Of a DNA stretch of 56,419 nucleotides, positions 1 to 7,972 are shown piece by piece; position 1 is the stretch's first letter; every line of letters starts with the position of its first letter. Position numbers and translations under genes: made by a program. Below the pieces are notes generated by a model. It did no database searches, had not been told where the DNA came from, and worked only from the letters and a program-made list of their open reading frames with translations. Origin of the DNA: XYA12-FULL-58-9 sp001798605 (GTDB lineage: Bacteria > Myxococcota > XYA12-FULL-58-9); NCBI GenBank assembly GCA_036736205.1, contig DAINMX010000010.1:1-56419 (forward strand). Reading direction: 5' to 3'.

Positions 1-660
1 GCACTGTGAGCTGATCTCGGCAGGCACAGTGATCGGTCCCAAGGGCTGGGCTTTCCCTTCCAACATGCCGTCCAGCCAGATCGCGCCCCTCTCGACCTTC
101 ACGATAGAAAAGTGGTCCTCCAAATCGTCGTCTTTGGGATCAACTCCTTGCCAATCCGTGAACTCGTGAAGATGCATGGCGAGTCCTTCAGCCTTGGGCA
201 AATCCCGTGCAGCCTCAGCACCCTGTTCGATGGCGTCTTCCGCCTCTTCACGGTCAGCATAGCCTTTCTCGCCGAGCCACTTGGCGAGCTTCTTCGTCAT
301 GGTTCCCGCCGCCCCAAGGATCTCTTTGCTCGCCATGACCTTGCGGATCATAAAGTAGTCGAGAAACTCGCCGACATTGGACAAGATCTTGTCGGGACCA
401 AAGATGTCGCAAAACTTCTTGCCCTTGGCGCTCTCTTTCTCGAAGATCTTGGATTCATCTTCATCAAGATCCTGGTAGGCATAGCCGTTGAGGCAATGTT
501 GCAGCAACTCAGCTGTGCTTGCGTAGTTGCGAAAAGTTCGAGCTGACATGCCCTTCTTGAGATCCGCAAGAAAAGCATCGAATGTTTCGGAGATCGTAGG
601 CTTGGCGACGTGCTCGGGGCTCTCGCCAACGACTCTGAGCTTGGACTTCTTGGTTGTCAT
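1..660 (-). CDS. Unknown protein, C-terminus cut by window edge
   Basis: The frame is open from an ATG at the right end through the left window edge (220 codons, no stop seen). The product starts MTTKKSKLRVV and is rich in Lys, Asp and Glu. Around residues 20-60 a helical segment (TFDAFLADLKKGMSARTFRNYAS) resembles the core-binding/SAM-like helices found at the N-terminus of tyrosine recombinases, but no catalytic domain is visible. No signal peptide or membrane segment is seen. It is divergent from the lipoprotein gene that begins about 107 bases to the right, so that interval should carry both promoters. I do not recognise the family with confidence; the reading frame itself is convincing because it stays open and has normal protein-like composition. 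Confidence 0.6.
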   Translation of the reverse strand, partial: MTTKKSKLRVVGESPEHVAKPTISETFDAFLADLKKGMSARTFRNYASTAELLQHCLNGYAYQDLDEDESKIFEKESAKGKKFCDIFGPDKILSNVGEFLDYFMIRKVMASKEILGAAGTMTKKLAKWLGEKGYADREEAEDAIEQGAEAARDLPKAEGLAMHLHEFTDWQGVDPKDDDLEDHFSIVKVERGAIWLDGMLEGKAQPLGPITVPAEISSQC

Positions 661-766
661 GGCGGATCGTTCGACCATATTCGGGGTCGGATGGCAACGA
701 TCTCCAAAGATTATCTTGCGGGGAACGGACGCCTGTAGCAGAAGAGATCCCGCAAGGGCTTTGCTC

Positions 767-2380
767 ATGAGATCTCTTTTGACCGTATTCCTGCTCGCGC
801 TGCTTGCGAGTTCATGCGCTGCGACGCAGAGGGCGGAAAAGCCTCCGAAGCTTTCCGCTTGGATCTCCCAGATCCCTGTCACCAACTCATCATGTCCAGA
901 CATGGACCTGCGTGGCGAGGTCGCAGAGGCAGAGGAGATCGTTGCGTCTTTTGCAGTTGCAAACGGATGGGAAGAAACGCTGGCACGCAAGACATTCGAT
1001 GCGGTTGAGATCTTCAAAACGCATAATGCGTTGTGGCAGCGCGTTCTCTCGATCAACGGGATGCCACTCGATACGGCATTGCCACCCGGTACCACGATGG
1101 TGGCTGGGATCGAGAAGCGAGTCCTGGTTGCCGTTTGTCCTGACGAGTATGCCAAAGTGTATCCAGAGTATGGGAGTCAGCCAGACTCATGGCGACGGTT
1201 GATTGCTCACGAGATTGCCCACCGCCTGCATGTGAACCTCCTCGACGGGAACGAAGATGCGATGGGTCCGAGTTGGTTCTTCGAAGGATTCGCCGTGATT
1301 GCTGCTGGGCAGACCCTGGATCATGGGCTGGTCTACACCACGGCGACAGAAGCGTTTGCAGGCGTGCGCGAAAAGGGGCCATTGGCCTATCGTCGTTTCT
1401 CAGCAGCGGTTCGTTACTTCCTGAAGGAACATCCTCTCAAGGAGCTGGTTGACCATGCAGGCAAGGAGGATTTTGAAGGCGGGCTTGAGACTCAAACTCA
1501 CCCTGCTCCATCTTCATCAGTAACCGATGATGAATCTTGCGCCATCATTGTGACAGACGACGACATTCCGTCTGGGTCTCCAATCGCCGGAGCGCTTTAT
1601 GTTGAAGAAGCCGCGTTTGGCAAAGGGTTGCTGACCGCCGATGTGGTAGCCGCAGCACAAGGTTTCAAGAAAGCGGGCCTGACGTGTGTCGATGTCATTG
1701 ATTCCCATGATGGCGCGATAGATCCAGATCCTCTTGGAAAGATCGGCGTTCCTGTTTTGACTCCTTCAAATACCGAGGGATGGGTCTGGCCGTTCCTCGG
1801 TCCCATGAAGAAGAAATACGTCATCGCTGCATTGATAGGTTTTCACTCCAATGCAGGGCAACTGGGATTCCGCGCTCATACGATCAACGACGGGATCAAA
1901 GCGCTGAGCATCGACAGTAAGACAGTGGGCGAAGTGGCGCACCTCCTCTTGGGACTTGGTTCTTTTGACATTCCTGTTGGTTTGGTTTCTGGGGATATGA
2001 ACGCCGTCGCCGAGGCTCTTGGTCTTTGTCCTCAGGCCGGTGGAGTTGTCGTCCGGTGGTTGTCAGATCAGGGAGAAACGGAGTTTCTTTCTTCGGAGGC
2101 TGCTGCTCAGCGTTTGTCCCAGTCAGCAATTCAAGCTGTGGAGAGAAGGGGATGCCTTTTCCGGCCATCACTTCCTGTAGACGTTGCTGTTGCGACGTAC
2201 TCCAAAGAAGCCGTGCGGGACAAAGCCAAGACATGCGATCGGGATTGGGAAAAAGAGATGAGGGAATCTGGGCTTGAGACCAGACATGGCATCGAAACGG
2301 GCACCAATATGCAGGCGGGTCTGACAAATGGAAGCCTTCATTGGTCATCAAAAGTGCACGGCTGGCTTTCTTGCAGATAG
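767..2380 (+). CDS. Lipoprotein: HExxH metallopeptidase-like domain fused to M55 D-aminopeptidase-like domain
   Basis: I chose the internal ATG because it begins a lipoprotein signal (MRSLLTVFLLALLASSC), although the frame is open further upstream. Residues about 30-240 carry HEIAH at 148-152 and a downstream Glu in WFFEGFA (E173), the HExxH+E pattern of MA-clan metallopeptidases. Residues about 256-510 match the peptidase M55 (DppA) family: a D-x-D near 264-266, DSH with H314, GFH with H360 and VGE with E389 line up with the family's zinc-binding Asp/Glu/His/His/Glu set, followed by the VSGD and AVAEAL motifs. Known M55 enzymes are cytoplasmic aminopeptidases acting on D-amino-acid peptides; placement on a lipoprotein behind a second peptidase-like domain is unusual and suggests periplasmic peptide or peptidoglycan turnover (inference). 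The first domain looks short, so a fusion created by deletion is possible. Confidence 0.72.
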   Translation: MRSLLTVFLLALLASSCAATQRAEKPPKLSAWISQIPVTNSSCPDMDLRGEVAEAEEIVASFAVANGWEETLARKTFDAVEIFKTHNALWQRVLSINGMPLDTALPPGTTMVAGIEKRVLVAVCPDEYAKVYPEYGSQPDSWRRLIAHEIAHRLHVNLLDGNEDAMGPSWFFEGFAVIAAGQTLDHGLVYTTATEAFAGVREKGPLAYRRFSAAVRYFLKEHPLKELVDHAGKEDFEGGLETQTHPAPSSSVTDDESCAIIVTDDDIPSGSPIAGALYVEEAAFGKGLLTADVVAAAQGFKKAGLTCVDVIDSHDGAIDPDPLGKIGVPVLTPSNTEGWVWPFLGPMKKKYVIAALIGFHSNAGQLGFRAHTINDGIKALSIDSKTVGEVAHLLLGLGSFDIPVGLVSGDMNAVAEALGLCPQAGGVVVRWLSDQGETEFLSSEAAAQRLSQSAIQAVERRGCLFRPSLPVDVAVATYSKEAVRDKAKTCDRDWEKEMRESGLETRHGIETGTNMQAGLTNGSLHWSSKVHGWLSCR

Positions 2381-2802
2381 CATTTGCCGCCAGCTACCTC
2401 CGTGGCTCAAACAATTGGGAAGCCGTCGACAACGGTTACAGAGCTTTCAAGGAGAAGCGGTTCTCGGATGCCGTTCAATTTTACGCAAAAGCATTGGAGC
2501 AGAATCCGTACGATGTGCCAACACGGTGTCGTTTGGGCGCGGTTTACCTTGATCTCGGAGAATTGAAACGGGCACAGGAGATGTTCGCCTATGCTCTCGG
2601 TAGGCAAGATGAAATTGGAGGTCCGCTGATGGAAAGTTGGTGTTGGATTGGAATTGCGGAAACCGAGAACAAGTTGGGCAATGTTGAGGCTGCACATCAT
2701 GCAGCTCGCAAAGTGCTTGAGCTTCCTGATTCCAAGGGACGCCACGAGAAAGCCAAGAATCTGTTGGGTATAGGCGTTAAGTCAGGCCTTGGGGAAGATT
2801 GA
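2341..2802 (+). CDS. Small TPR-repeat protein
   Basis: The product (about 153 residues) has at least two tetratricopeptide-like helix pairs: residues about 26-60 (YRAFKEKRFSDAVQFYAKAL, then NP-Y) and 62-95 (RLGAVYLDLGELKRAQEMF), followed by a third degenerate pair. TPR domains mediate protein-protein contacts. The only plausible start is TTG with GGAAG six bases upstream; it lies inside the end of the preceding lipoprotein gene in another frame, giving a 40-base overlap. The overlap suggests translational coupling. Alternatively the TPR part was once the C-terminal tail of the lipoprotein and a frameshift (real or from sequencing) separates them. No signal peptide is convincing. Confidence 0.6.
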   Translation: MVIKSARLAFLQIAFAASYLRGSNNWEAVDNGYRAFKEKRFSDAVQFYAKALEQNPYDVPTRCRLGAVYLDLGELKRAQEMFAYALGRQDEIGGPLMESWCWIGIAETENKLGNVEAAHHAARKVLELPDSKGRHEKAKNLLGIGVKSGLGED

Positions 2803-3087
2803 GAAGTGGTTTCTTGTAACGGTGAAAAAAGAAGCGAAGTTCATCCGTTTCCTACTCAGCCTCCGTCTACTGTTGTGTCGTACTTGACGCCATCCGGCGC
2901 GGGCACGGGAACGTTGTGCAAAGACGCTTTTACGGGTTGCAGGGTCTTGCGGTGACGGGGGCGGGTTTAGGAATCCTGTTCCACAGGCTCACGCGCGGGT
3001 GCAGCACACAAAGACCGACGAAACCCGGGTCATGTTCAGCAGCGGTGCCAGTTCGGTCCACAAGAACGAGGGCACGCGTTATTGGTG
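2803..3087. other. Intergenic stretch without a recognisable gene
   Basis: The short open frames here have no ribosome binding site and no recognisable product. I see no tRNA, no repeat and no clear terminator hairpin. The stretch separates the peptidase/TPR pair from the PadR operon, whose promoter begins immediately to the right. Confidence 0.5.
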
Positions 3088-3116
3088 TTGACATATATCG
3101 AGCACCGACATATAAC
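3088..3116 (+). promoter_or_regulatory. Sigma-70-type promoter with repeated GACATATA operator candidate
   Basis: TTGACA (3088-3093), a 17-base spacer and TATAAC (3111-3116) give a near-consensus housekeeping promoter 25 bases before the padR start codon. The octamer GACATATA occurs twice, at 3090-3097 and 3108-3115, so one copy overlaps each promoter hexamer. PadR-family repressors commonly bind AT-rich ATGT/ACAT-containing sites over their own promoters, so autoregulation is a reasonable inference. Confidence 0.7.
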
Positions 3117-3141
3117 GTAAGGCGTAGTGGAGGTAAGTCGC

Positions 3142-3474
3142 ATGGACGTTGATCGCATCAAAAATGCTTGTTCCGAAACACTTGTGGTCAATCTTCTCAA
3201 AGAGAAGCCGATGCATGGTTACGACATGTGCAAGGAGATTGAGAATCGTTCGAGCGGGTATTTCGTATTGAAGCACAGCACTCTGTACCCGCTGCTGCAT
3301 CGATTGGAGAAAGAAGGATTGGTCAAATCGAAATGGAGTGAATTTGATGCAGGCAAACCGCGGAAATATTACTACCTAACGAAGAAAGGCGTTGCCCATC
3401 ACGAAAAGACCATCGAGTCGTGGCGCGAGCTAGTGGCTTCAATCGGCCACCTCATACCTGAGGTGGCCACATGA
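3142..3474 (+). CDS. PadR-family transcriptional regulator
   Basis: A 110-residue winged-helix repressor with the classic PadR signatures: LLKEKPMHGYDM (helix 2-3), STLYPLLHRLEKEGLV (recognition helix and turn) and KPRKYYYLTKKG (wing). The start used is the ATG preceded by GGAGG eight bases upstream; an in-frame GTG 15 bases earlier would overlap that Shine-Dalgarno. The stop overlaps the start of the next gene (ATGA), so the regulator and the HAAS/MotA-like membrane protein form one operon. PadR plus HAAS-domain pairs are a recurrent regulatory arrangement in which the PadR protein controls its membrane partner. The promoter upstream carries a repeated octamer that may be its own operator. 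Confidence 0.92.
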   Translation: MDVDRIKNACSETLVVNLLKEKPMHGYDMCKEIENRSSGYFVLKHSTLYPLLHRLEKEGLVKSKWSEFDAGKPRKYYYLTKKGVAHHEKTIESWRELVASIGHLIPEVAT

Positions 3475-4208
3475 CTTTTGGACCGTATCTAGCCCAGCTC
3501 GAAAACGCTCTGGAAATACCCTACCCAGAAAGGGCGGAAGTCATCTCTGAAATTGCAGCGCATCTGGAGGATCTCTGTGCCGATCTTATGTTCAACGGAA
3601 CGAGCGAAACCGAAGCGAGAGAAGAAGCGATTCGAGCGATGTCTGCTGATGCGGGGTTTGTTCGGGAAATGGCCGATGTTCACCAAACTGCCATCGCCAA
3701 AGCCCTTTCAAAGCTTCCCCGCAACGTATCTTTGGGAATTGAGTACAGTGCTATCGCACTGGTTGGTCTGTTTTTGGTTTTCATCACAGTTCTTCAGGAG
3801 GCTCCCATGATCGAGTTTTTGGCAAGTGGCGGTCTGTTCATGATCCCCATCAATCTGGCTGGTATCGCTATTGTGTTTTTGGGGATCGAGAGGATCTATT
3901 CCTTGTTCATCAAGAAGGACCACTCGCAAGAGAATCTGGAAAAGAGGTTGCTTTCGCTGGGCTTCCTCGCCGTTGCCTGTGTCATGACGGGAGTGATTGG
4001 CACCCTGGTTGGCTTCTACCAAGCGTTCTCAGTGGCCGATCAAGTCGCGTCCAAGTTTGACGGTGTGTTCCCAATCTTCGAGGTGACTAGGATTGCCATC
4101 ACCACTTCCATTTGGGGCATAACGCTAGCGTTCATTGCGGTAGTGGTCCGATTCATCGCAAAAGCAAAAGCGACGCGAATTCTGGGGATGCGCTCGTTGT
4201 CCACCTGA
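3471..4208 (+). CDS. HAAS-domain membrane protein with MotA/TolQ/ExbB-like channel segment
   Basis: Residues 1-75 form a HAAS (DUF1700-type) cytosolic domain: YLAQLENAL, ERAEVISEIAAHLEDL and ETEAREEAIRAMSA match its helical pattern. The rest has about four membrane helices (roughly 91-112, 114-140, 161-183, 208-230). Helices 2-4 resemble a MotA/TolQ/ExbB proton-channel module: GGLFMIPI...GIERIYSLF, then GVIGTLVGFYQAF, then ITTSIWGITLAFIAVVVRF. HAAS domains are normally joined to other membrane regions, so coupling to a proton-channel-like fold is notable. The gene is translationally coupled to padR. No ExbD or MotB partner is nearby, so channel activity is unproven; it may act only as a membrane sensor that titrates or signals to PadR. 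Confidence 0.7.
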   Translation: MTFGPYLAQLENALEIPYPERAEVISEIAAHLEDLCADLMFNGTSETEAREEAIRAMSADAGFVREMADVHQTAIAKALSKLPRNVSLGIEYSAIALVGLFLVFITVLQEAPMIEFLASGGLFMIPINLAGIAIVFLGIERIYSLFIKKDHSQENLEKRLLSLGFLAVACVMTGVIGTLVGFYQAFSVADQVASKFDGVFPIFEVTRIAITTSIWGITLAFIAVVVRFIAKAKATRILGMRSLST

Positions 4209-4245
4209 TTGCAGTGATTCGAAACGAGCGGAGATTGTCCGGTGC

Positions 4246-5385
4246 GTGGCAATAGAGGAACATTGGCGAAAATCGACGGATGACATGAGCATTGGAACTC
4301 AGATAGTGATCGAAAGCTGGCGCAATTTCGGCTTTGGCATTTCGTTCCTGCGAGCTTGTTTGATTTTTGTTCTTTTCCGCATTGGTTCCATGTTGAATCT
4401 TTTGTTCCTCGGCCTGGATCACATCTTCTTCCCGGGCTTTCGACGAGTTGAAGTGGAGAACCCGATCTTCATTATCGGTCATCCAAGAAGCGGTACATCA
4501 TTTGTTCACCAACTGCTTTCCGAATCGCATCAAATAGCTGCGTTCAAGGCGTGGCACATCTTCTTTCCGGCGCTAACCTCAAGGGTGTTTGTCAGGCCGC
4601 TGGTTAGGTTCCTTTCCAAGAGAGGATTGGACGAGTTGATACCAAGCGCAACGGGCCATCGAGTCGCGCTAGATAGCGTTGAAGAAGAGGAATTGTTGTT
4701 TTTCCACAAGCTGGACACACAATTCGCCATTATTACAACGCCGCTTGGTTTTGCTGAGGTAGATCATCGAGAACTGCGCTTTCACGATCTGCAATCTCAA
4801 ACAAAACGCACTAAGTCAGTGCGCTTTCTTAAAGGCTGTTTCCAACGGCACATCTACTATACGGGACGAAAACAGATCTTCGCGCAGACCCATTTTTCAA
4901 CCCACCGTATCAAGACCCTTCTTGAAGTTTTCCCCGACGCAAGATTCATCTACATGGATCGCTCGCCGTTCGAGACTTTGCCTTCGTATTTCTCTCTCAA
5001 CCACGGCGTTGTGGATCAGGTGTGGGGCATGGGAAATTTTGAAGCGGAGCAGATCTCTCGATACTTCCGCAACCGTTACCAGGCGAGCATTGAGCTGTGC
5101 CGGTATTTTCATGATGTCGTCGAAAACGAAGAAATCGACAGAAAGAAGATCTTGAAGATTCAGTATGATTCGCTTCGCAATGACCTGGTGGGTGTGTTCG
5201 AAAACATTGTGTCATTCGGGGGTTTGGAACCAAGCGGAGAACTGAGAGCTCTCGTCCAGAATCGCGCGGCGAGACAGCCGCATTATCGACGAGTGCACGA
5301 AGTACGTCCAATCGAACATTTTGGAATTGGCGAAGATGAGGTGGCGAGGGACTTTGCTTTTCTGCTTGAAGGCAGATCCACTTAG
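4246..5385 (+). CDS. Sulfotransferase-family protein
   Basis: A 379-residue protein of the P-loop-like sulfotransferase family. Residues 79-91 (HPRSGTSFVHQLL) form the 5'-phosphosulfate-binding loop and 238-250 (DRSPFETLPSYFS) the 3'-phosphate-binding motif of PAPS-dependent sulfotransferases. A hydrophobic segment at residues about 31-62 suggests membrane association at the N-terminus. The substrate cannot be told from sequence; relatives modify carbohydrates, lipids or small molecules. The GTG start used has GCGGAG about 12 bases upstream; an in-frame ATG at 4285 (MSIGTQ) is an alternative. It follows the padR operon after 37 bases on the same strand and could be read from the same promoter. 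Confidence 0.8.
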   Translation: MAIEEHWRKSTDDMSIGTQIVIESWRNFGFGISFLRACLIFVLFRIGSMLNLLFLGLDHIFFPGFRRVEVENPIFIIGHPRSGTSFVHQLLSESHQIAAFKAWHIFFPALTSRVFVRPLVRFLSKRGLDELIPSATGHRVALDSVEEEELLFFHKLDTQFAIITTPLGFAEVDHRELRFHDLQSQTKRTKSVRFLKGCFQRHIYYTGRKQIFAQTHFSTHRIKTLLEVFPDARFIYMDRSPFETLPSYFSLNHGVVDQVWGMGNFEAEQISRYFRNRYQASIELCRYFHDVVENEEIDRKKILKIQYDSLRNDLVGVFENIVSFGGLEPSGELRALVQNRAARQPHYRRVHEVRPIEHFGIGEDEVARDFAFLLEGRST

Positions 5386-5590
5386 AACACATTCATTCGT
5401 CATCAGCCTGGTTCGGAGACACTGCGCAGTAGGGACGGAAGTGGTGTGTGGGCGAATGGGATTGAAGCTTGATTGCAGTCACTGTAGTGGAATTGACCTT
5501 GGCTGTTGCGGCATTCACTTTCCACCACCCACATGGTTGGCTCGGTTGCTCTGGTTGACGGCTTGTGGTTGGTGACGATAGGCGAAGTGC

Positions 5591-7879
5591 ATGGAGACGA
5601 ACGAGCAAGAAGTTGCATACGACAAGTTGCAGGCGGCCCACGAGCTTCTCGAGCGTGGGCACCTGGAGGCGGCCCACAGCGCCTTCGCTGATCTGCTTTC
5701 GGGATTGCCCGCACCAGAGGAGTTGAGGGGGCCTGCGGAGGCAGGACTGGCCCAAGTGTGCCTCGAGCAAGGAAGACTTCACGAAGCGATGGCCCACGGC
5801 CAACGCGCCCGGGATCTCGGGCAGGCCGATGGACTGGCAGTCATCGGTGAGATCCTCAGGCGTCAAGGCGACAGGGACGGTGCGGCGGATGCGTTTCTAT
5901 CAGCATACATCCAGGAACCGTTTGATTGGACCCGCCTTGCCACCTATTGCGAGCTGACCGGGCGTCCTCACCGCGACCCATCTCGAGACGGACACCAACC
6001 TCCAGCCAATCCGTTCGCCCGCTTGTGGTTGTACCGCGATCTCTTGGGGCAGCTGGCGGAGACGGAGTGCGGACACACCTTCACCCGCACGGCGAGGCTC
6101 GCCAGAGAGCACGGCATCGATGCCATCGAGTTGTTCCAGGTTCTGAATCATTATGATGTTTGGTGCGATTGCGAGGCTTCCGGCGCGTGGGCACATGGTG
6201 ACCATGGGGCACAACGCGTGTGGCTCGCGGGTTGGTTTGAGGGCCGCCCTGATCTCGTTGACCGATTGCTGAGAGCGCGGGTGCTGCGCGAAACCACGCC
6301 CGAGGAGATTCCCGACCAAGAGATCGAGGAAGCGACCGCCGACAAAGAGGGTGACGTGCCGATCGTTCAATTGCGGATCGAGAGGCAGGAGCGCGCTGGT
6401 AAGGTACCGCCACAACTGGTTGAGGGATTCTACCTGCGAGATACGTTTGTCCACATCAAGGCCAATCTACGGGAGGGCGAGCAGGCGGCATTTTTCGTTG
6501 GCTTTGTCGACACCGAAGAACCGCCTGCGGCGATCGTGGTGACCACGGGGGCGGTCGAAATGTTGGATCTGGAGGGTGTGCGCTCCCTCGACTCCCGGGA
6601 CCGAGGTCGAATCGACGACCTCACCAAGTACCTAGATCGATACAAACCACCTGCGATCAATGGGCAACGGGATGTTCCAACCGAAGATGAACAGAATTGG
6701 TTGCGTGAGAATCTGCGCGAGCTCATCAAGCACGCCGGAGCCGAGCCTTTTGTCAGGCCGCCATTGAATCCCGACGACGCCTTGACTGTCTGGCGACCAA
6801 ATGCAGATGGCATGTCGGCGTTGATAGGATGGCTCATGCAGCACGCGGGCCTCGGTGCTCTGAAGGTCAACCTGATTGTTGGCAGGCCGGAGGCACTACC
6901 GAACGATGTCATCCTGGGTTGGTTTGCCGGCATAGAGGGGAACACCGCCCACTTTGGTTGCGACATTCAACTGCACGATGAGCCGGAGAACGTGTTGGGT
7001 ACTCTCTCCCACGAAGTGGCCCACGCCTGGCGCGAACATCACGGCCTGCGCCTAGACGACCGAGAGCTGGAGGAGAAGCTCACGGATCTCACGGCTGTCT
7101 ATCTCGGCTTTGGTGTTGCGGTCACCAACGCGAGCTTTCAATATCGAGCAAGTGGCGTTGTGATGGGCGGCACCGTGATCCACCAGTGGAAGTACTCTCG
7201 TGCCGGATACCTCCCCGCCCAGGCTCTGGGTTATCTGCTCGCGGTCCAGAGTCGGTGCCGGCGAGAGGGCATGTTTGACCGGCGACGACTGGCCGCAAAT
7301 CTTGAGGTTACCCAACGTCACTTCTACAAGGCCGCCATCAAGGCATTGCCAGAGGATGAGGAACTGCTGAGGGGAGAGTTGGGGATCCCCCGATGGGCTG
7401 GGGATTTTCACGACCAACGCCGGCCAGTGGAAACGGCGAGGAGACAGCCGCTGGTCGCCACATCCACCACAGTCGAATGGAACACGCAGGACGGACCGCC
7501 GAAGTTCAATGAAGGCCGCCCTGTTTTTAGGGTGCCCACGAAGAAGTTGGGAGGCAAAACCCTGCTGTTGATCATGGGCGGCTTCGTGTTGTTCATCGTC
7601 GTGGGTGTGGCAACGAAAGATCTTGCGGTCAGTATGACGGCAGGGCTTGTTGCGGCAACTGCGGCCTTCGTATTCGGCCCTCGTGTCCGATACGACCAGT
7701 GCGCCGATGTGGAGTGCGAGGAGATCATTCCCGCAGGTGCAACGATCTGCCCTCGATGCGGGGGTACCGTCAGCGGCACGATCAAGAACGCCAGTGATCG
7801 TCTCGAAGCCGAGGAGGCATTGTTTGCCGAGAAGCTCCGAAACACCGGTCGAGCCGCGAAATCCTTGCGGACGGAATGA
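5591..7879 (+). CDS. TPR / HExxH metallopeptidase-like / membrane / zinc-ribbon protein
   Basis: A 762-residue multi-domain protein. Residues about 1-110 are TPR-like helices (AHELLERGHLEAAHSAF, GRLHEAMAHGQRA, RQGDRDGAADAF). The centre has HEVAH at 474-478, followed by a Glu/Asp-rich helix EEKLTDLTAVYLGFG (494-508) that could supply the third zinc ligand. Two closely spaced hydrophobic segments lie at about 656-697, then a zinc ribbon with C704-x4-C709 and C720-x2-C723. There is no N-terminal signal, so the TPR and peptidase parts are probably cytoplasmic and tethered by the C-terminal membrane segments. Similar helix motifs after HExxH occur in uncharacterised bacterial proteins. Substrate unknown. 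The gene stands alone, 205 bases after the sulfotransferase gene. Confidence 0.65.
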   Translation: METNEQEVAYDKLQAAHELLERGHLEAAHSAFADLLSGLPAPEELRGPAEAGLAQVCLEQGRLHEAMAHGQRARDLGQADGLAVIGEILRRQGDRDGAADAFLSAYIQEPFDWTRLATYCELTGRPHRDPSRDGHQPPANPFARLWLYRDLLGQLAETECGHTFTRTARLAREHGIDAIELFQVLNHYDVWCDCEASGAWAHGDHGAQRVWLAGWFEGRPDLVDRLLRARVLRETTPEEIPDQEIEEATADKEGDVPIVQLRIERQERAGKVPPQLVEGFYLRDTFVHIKANLREGEQAAFFVGFVDTEEPPAAIVVTTGAVEMLDLEGVRSLDSRDRGRIDDLTKYLDRYKPPAINGQRDVPTEDEQNWLRENLRELIKHAGAEPFVRPPLNPDDALTVWRPNADGMSALIGWLMQHAGLGALKVNLIVGRPEALPNDVILGWFAGIEGNTAHFGCDIQLHDEPENVLGTLSHEVAHAWREHHGLRLDDRELEEKLTDLTAVYLGFGVAVTNASFQYRASGVVMGGTVIHQWKYSRAGYLPAQALGYLLAVQSRCRREGMFDRRRLAANLEVTQRHFYKAAIKALPEDEELLRGELGIPRWAGDFHDQRRPVETARRQPLVATSTTVEWNTQDGPPKFNEGRPVFRVPTKKLGGKTLLLIMGGFVLFIVVGVATKDLAVSMTAGLVAATAAFVFGPRVRYDQCADVECEEIIPAGATICPRCGGTVSGTIKNASDRLEAEEALFAEKLRNTGRAAKSLRTE

Positions 7880-7898
7880 AACGATTGCATGATACAAC

Positions 7899-7914
7899 TA
7901 CGAAATATTTCGTA
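7899..7914. promoter_or_regulatory. Perfect 16-base palindrome TACGAAATATTTCGTA
   Basis: A fully self-complementary 16-mer lies 25 bases upstream of the -35 element of the AAA_14/DUF4143 gene, in a strikingly AT-rich interval inside a GC-rich neighbourhood. Perfect dyads of this size are typical of dimeric repressor operators. No cognate regulator gene is adjacent; the downstream product itself contains a winged-helix segment and is one candidate binder (inference). Confidence 0.55.
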
Positions 7915-7938
7915 TTAAATCAAATTGTTACGATTGCC

Positions 7939-7966
7939 TTGCAGAATAGGAAATAATTCCTATAAT
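7939..7966 (+). promoter_or_regulatory. Promoter with internal inverted repeat; predicts a leaderless transcript
   Basis: TTGCAG (7939-7944), a 16-base spacer and a perfect TATAAT (7961-7966) form a strong promoter. An inverted repeat with arms ATAGGAA (7946-7952) and TTCCTAT (7957-7963), loop ATAA, fills the spacer and overlaps the -10 box. Only six bases separate TATAAT from the ATG at 7973, so transcription should begin at or next to the start codon. No Shine-Dalgarno sequence is present, which fits a leaderless mRNA. Confidence 0.6.
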
Positions 7967-7972
7967 GCAAGA

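Noticed and set aside
7052..7897. A 281-codon minus-strand open frame
   Set aside because: It is antisense to the TPR/HExxH protein and has His/Arg-rich shadow composition.
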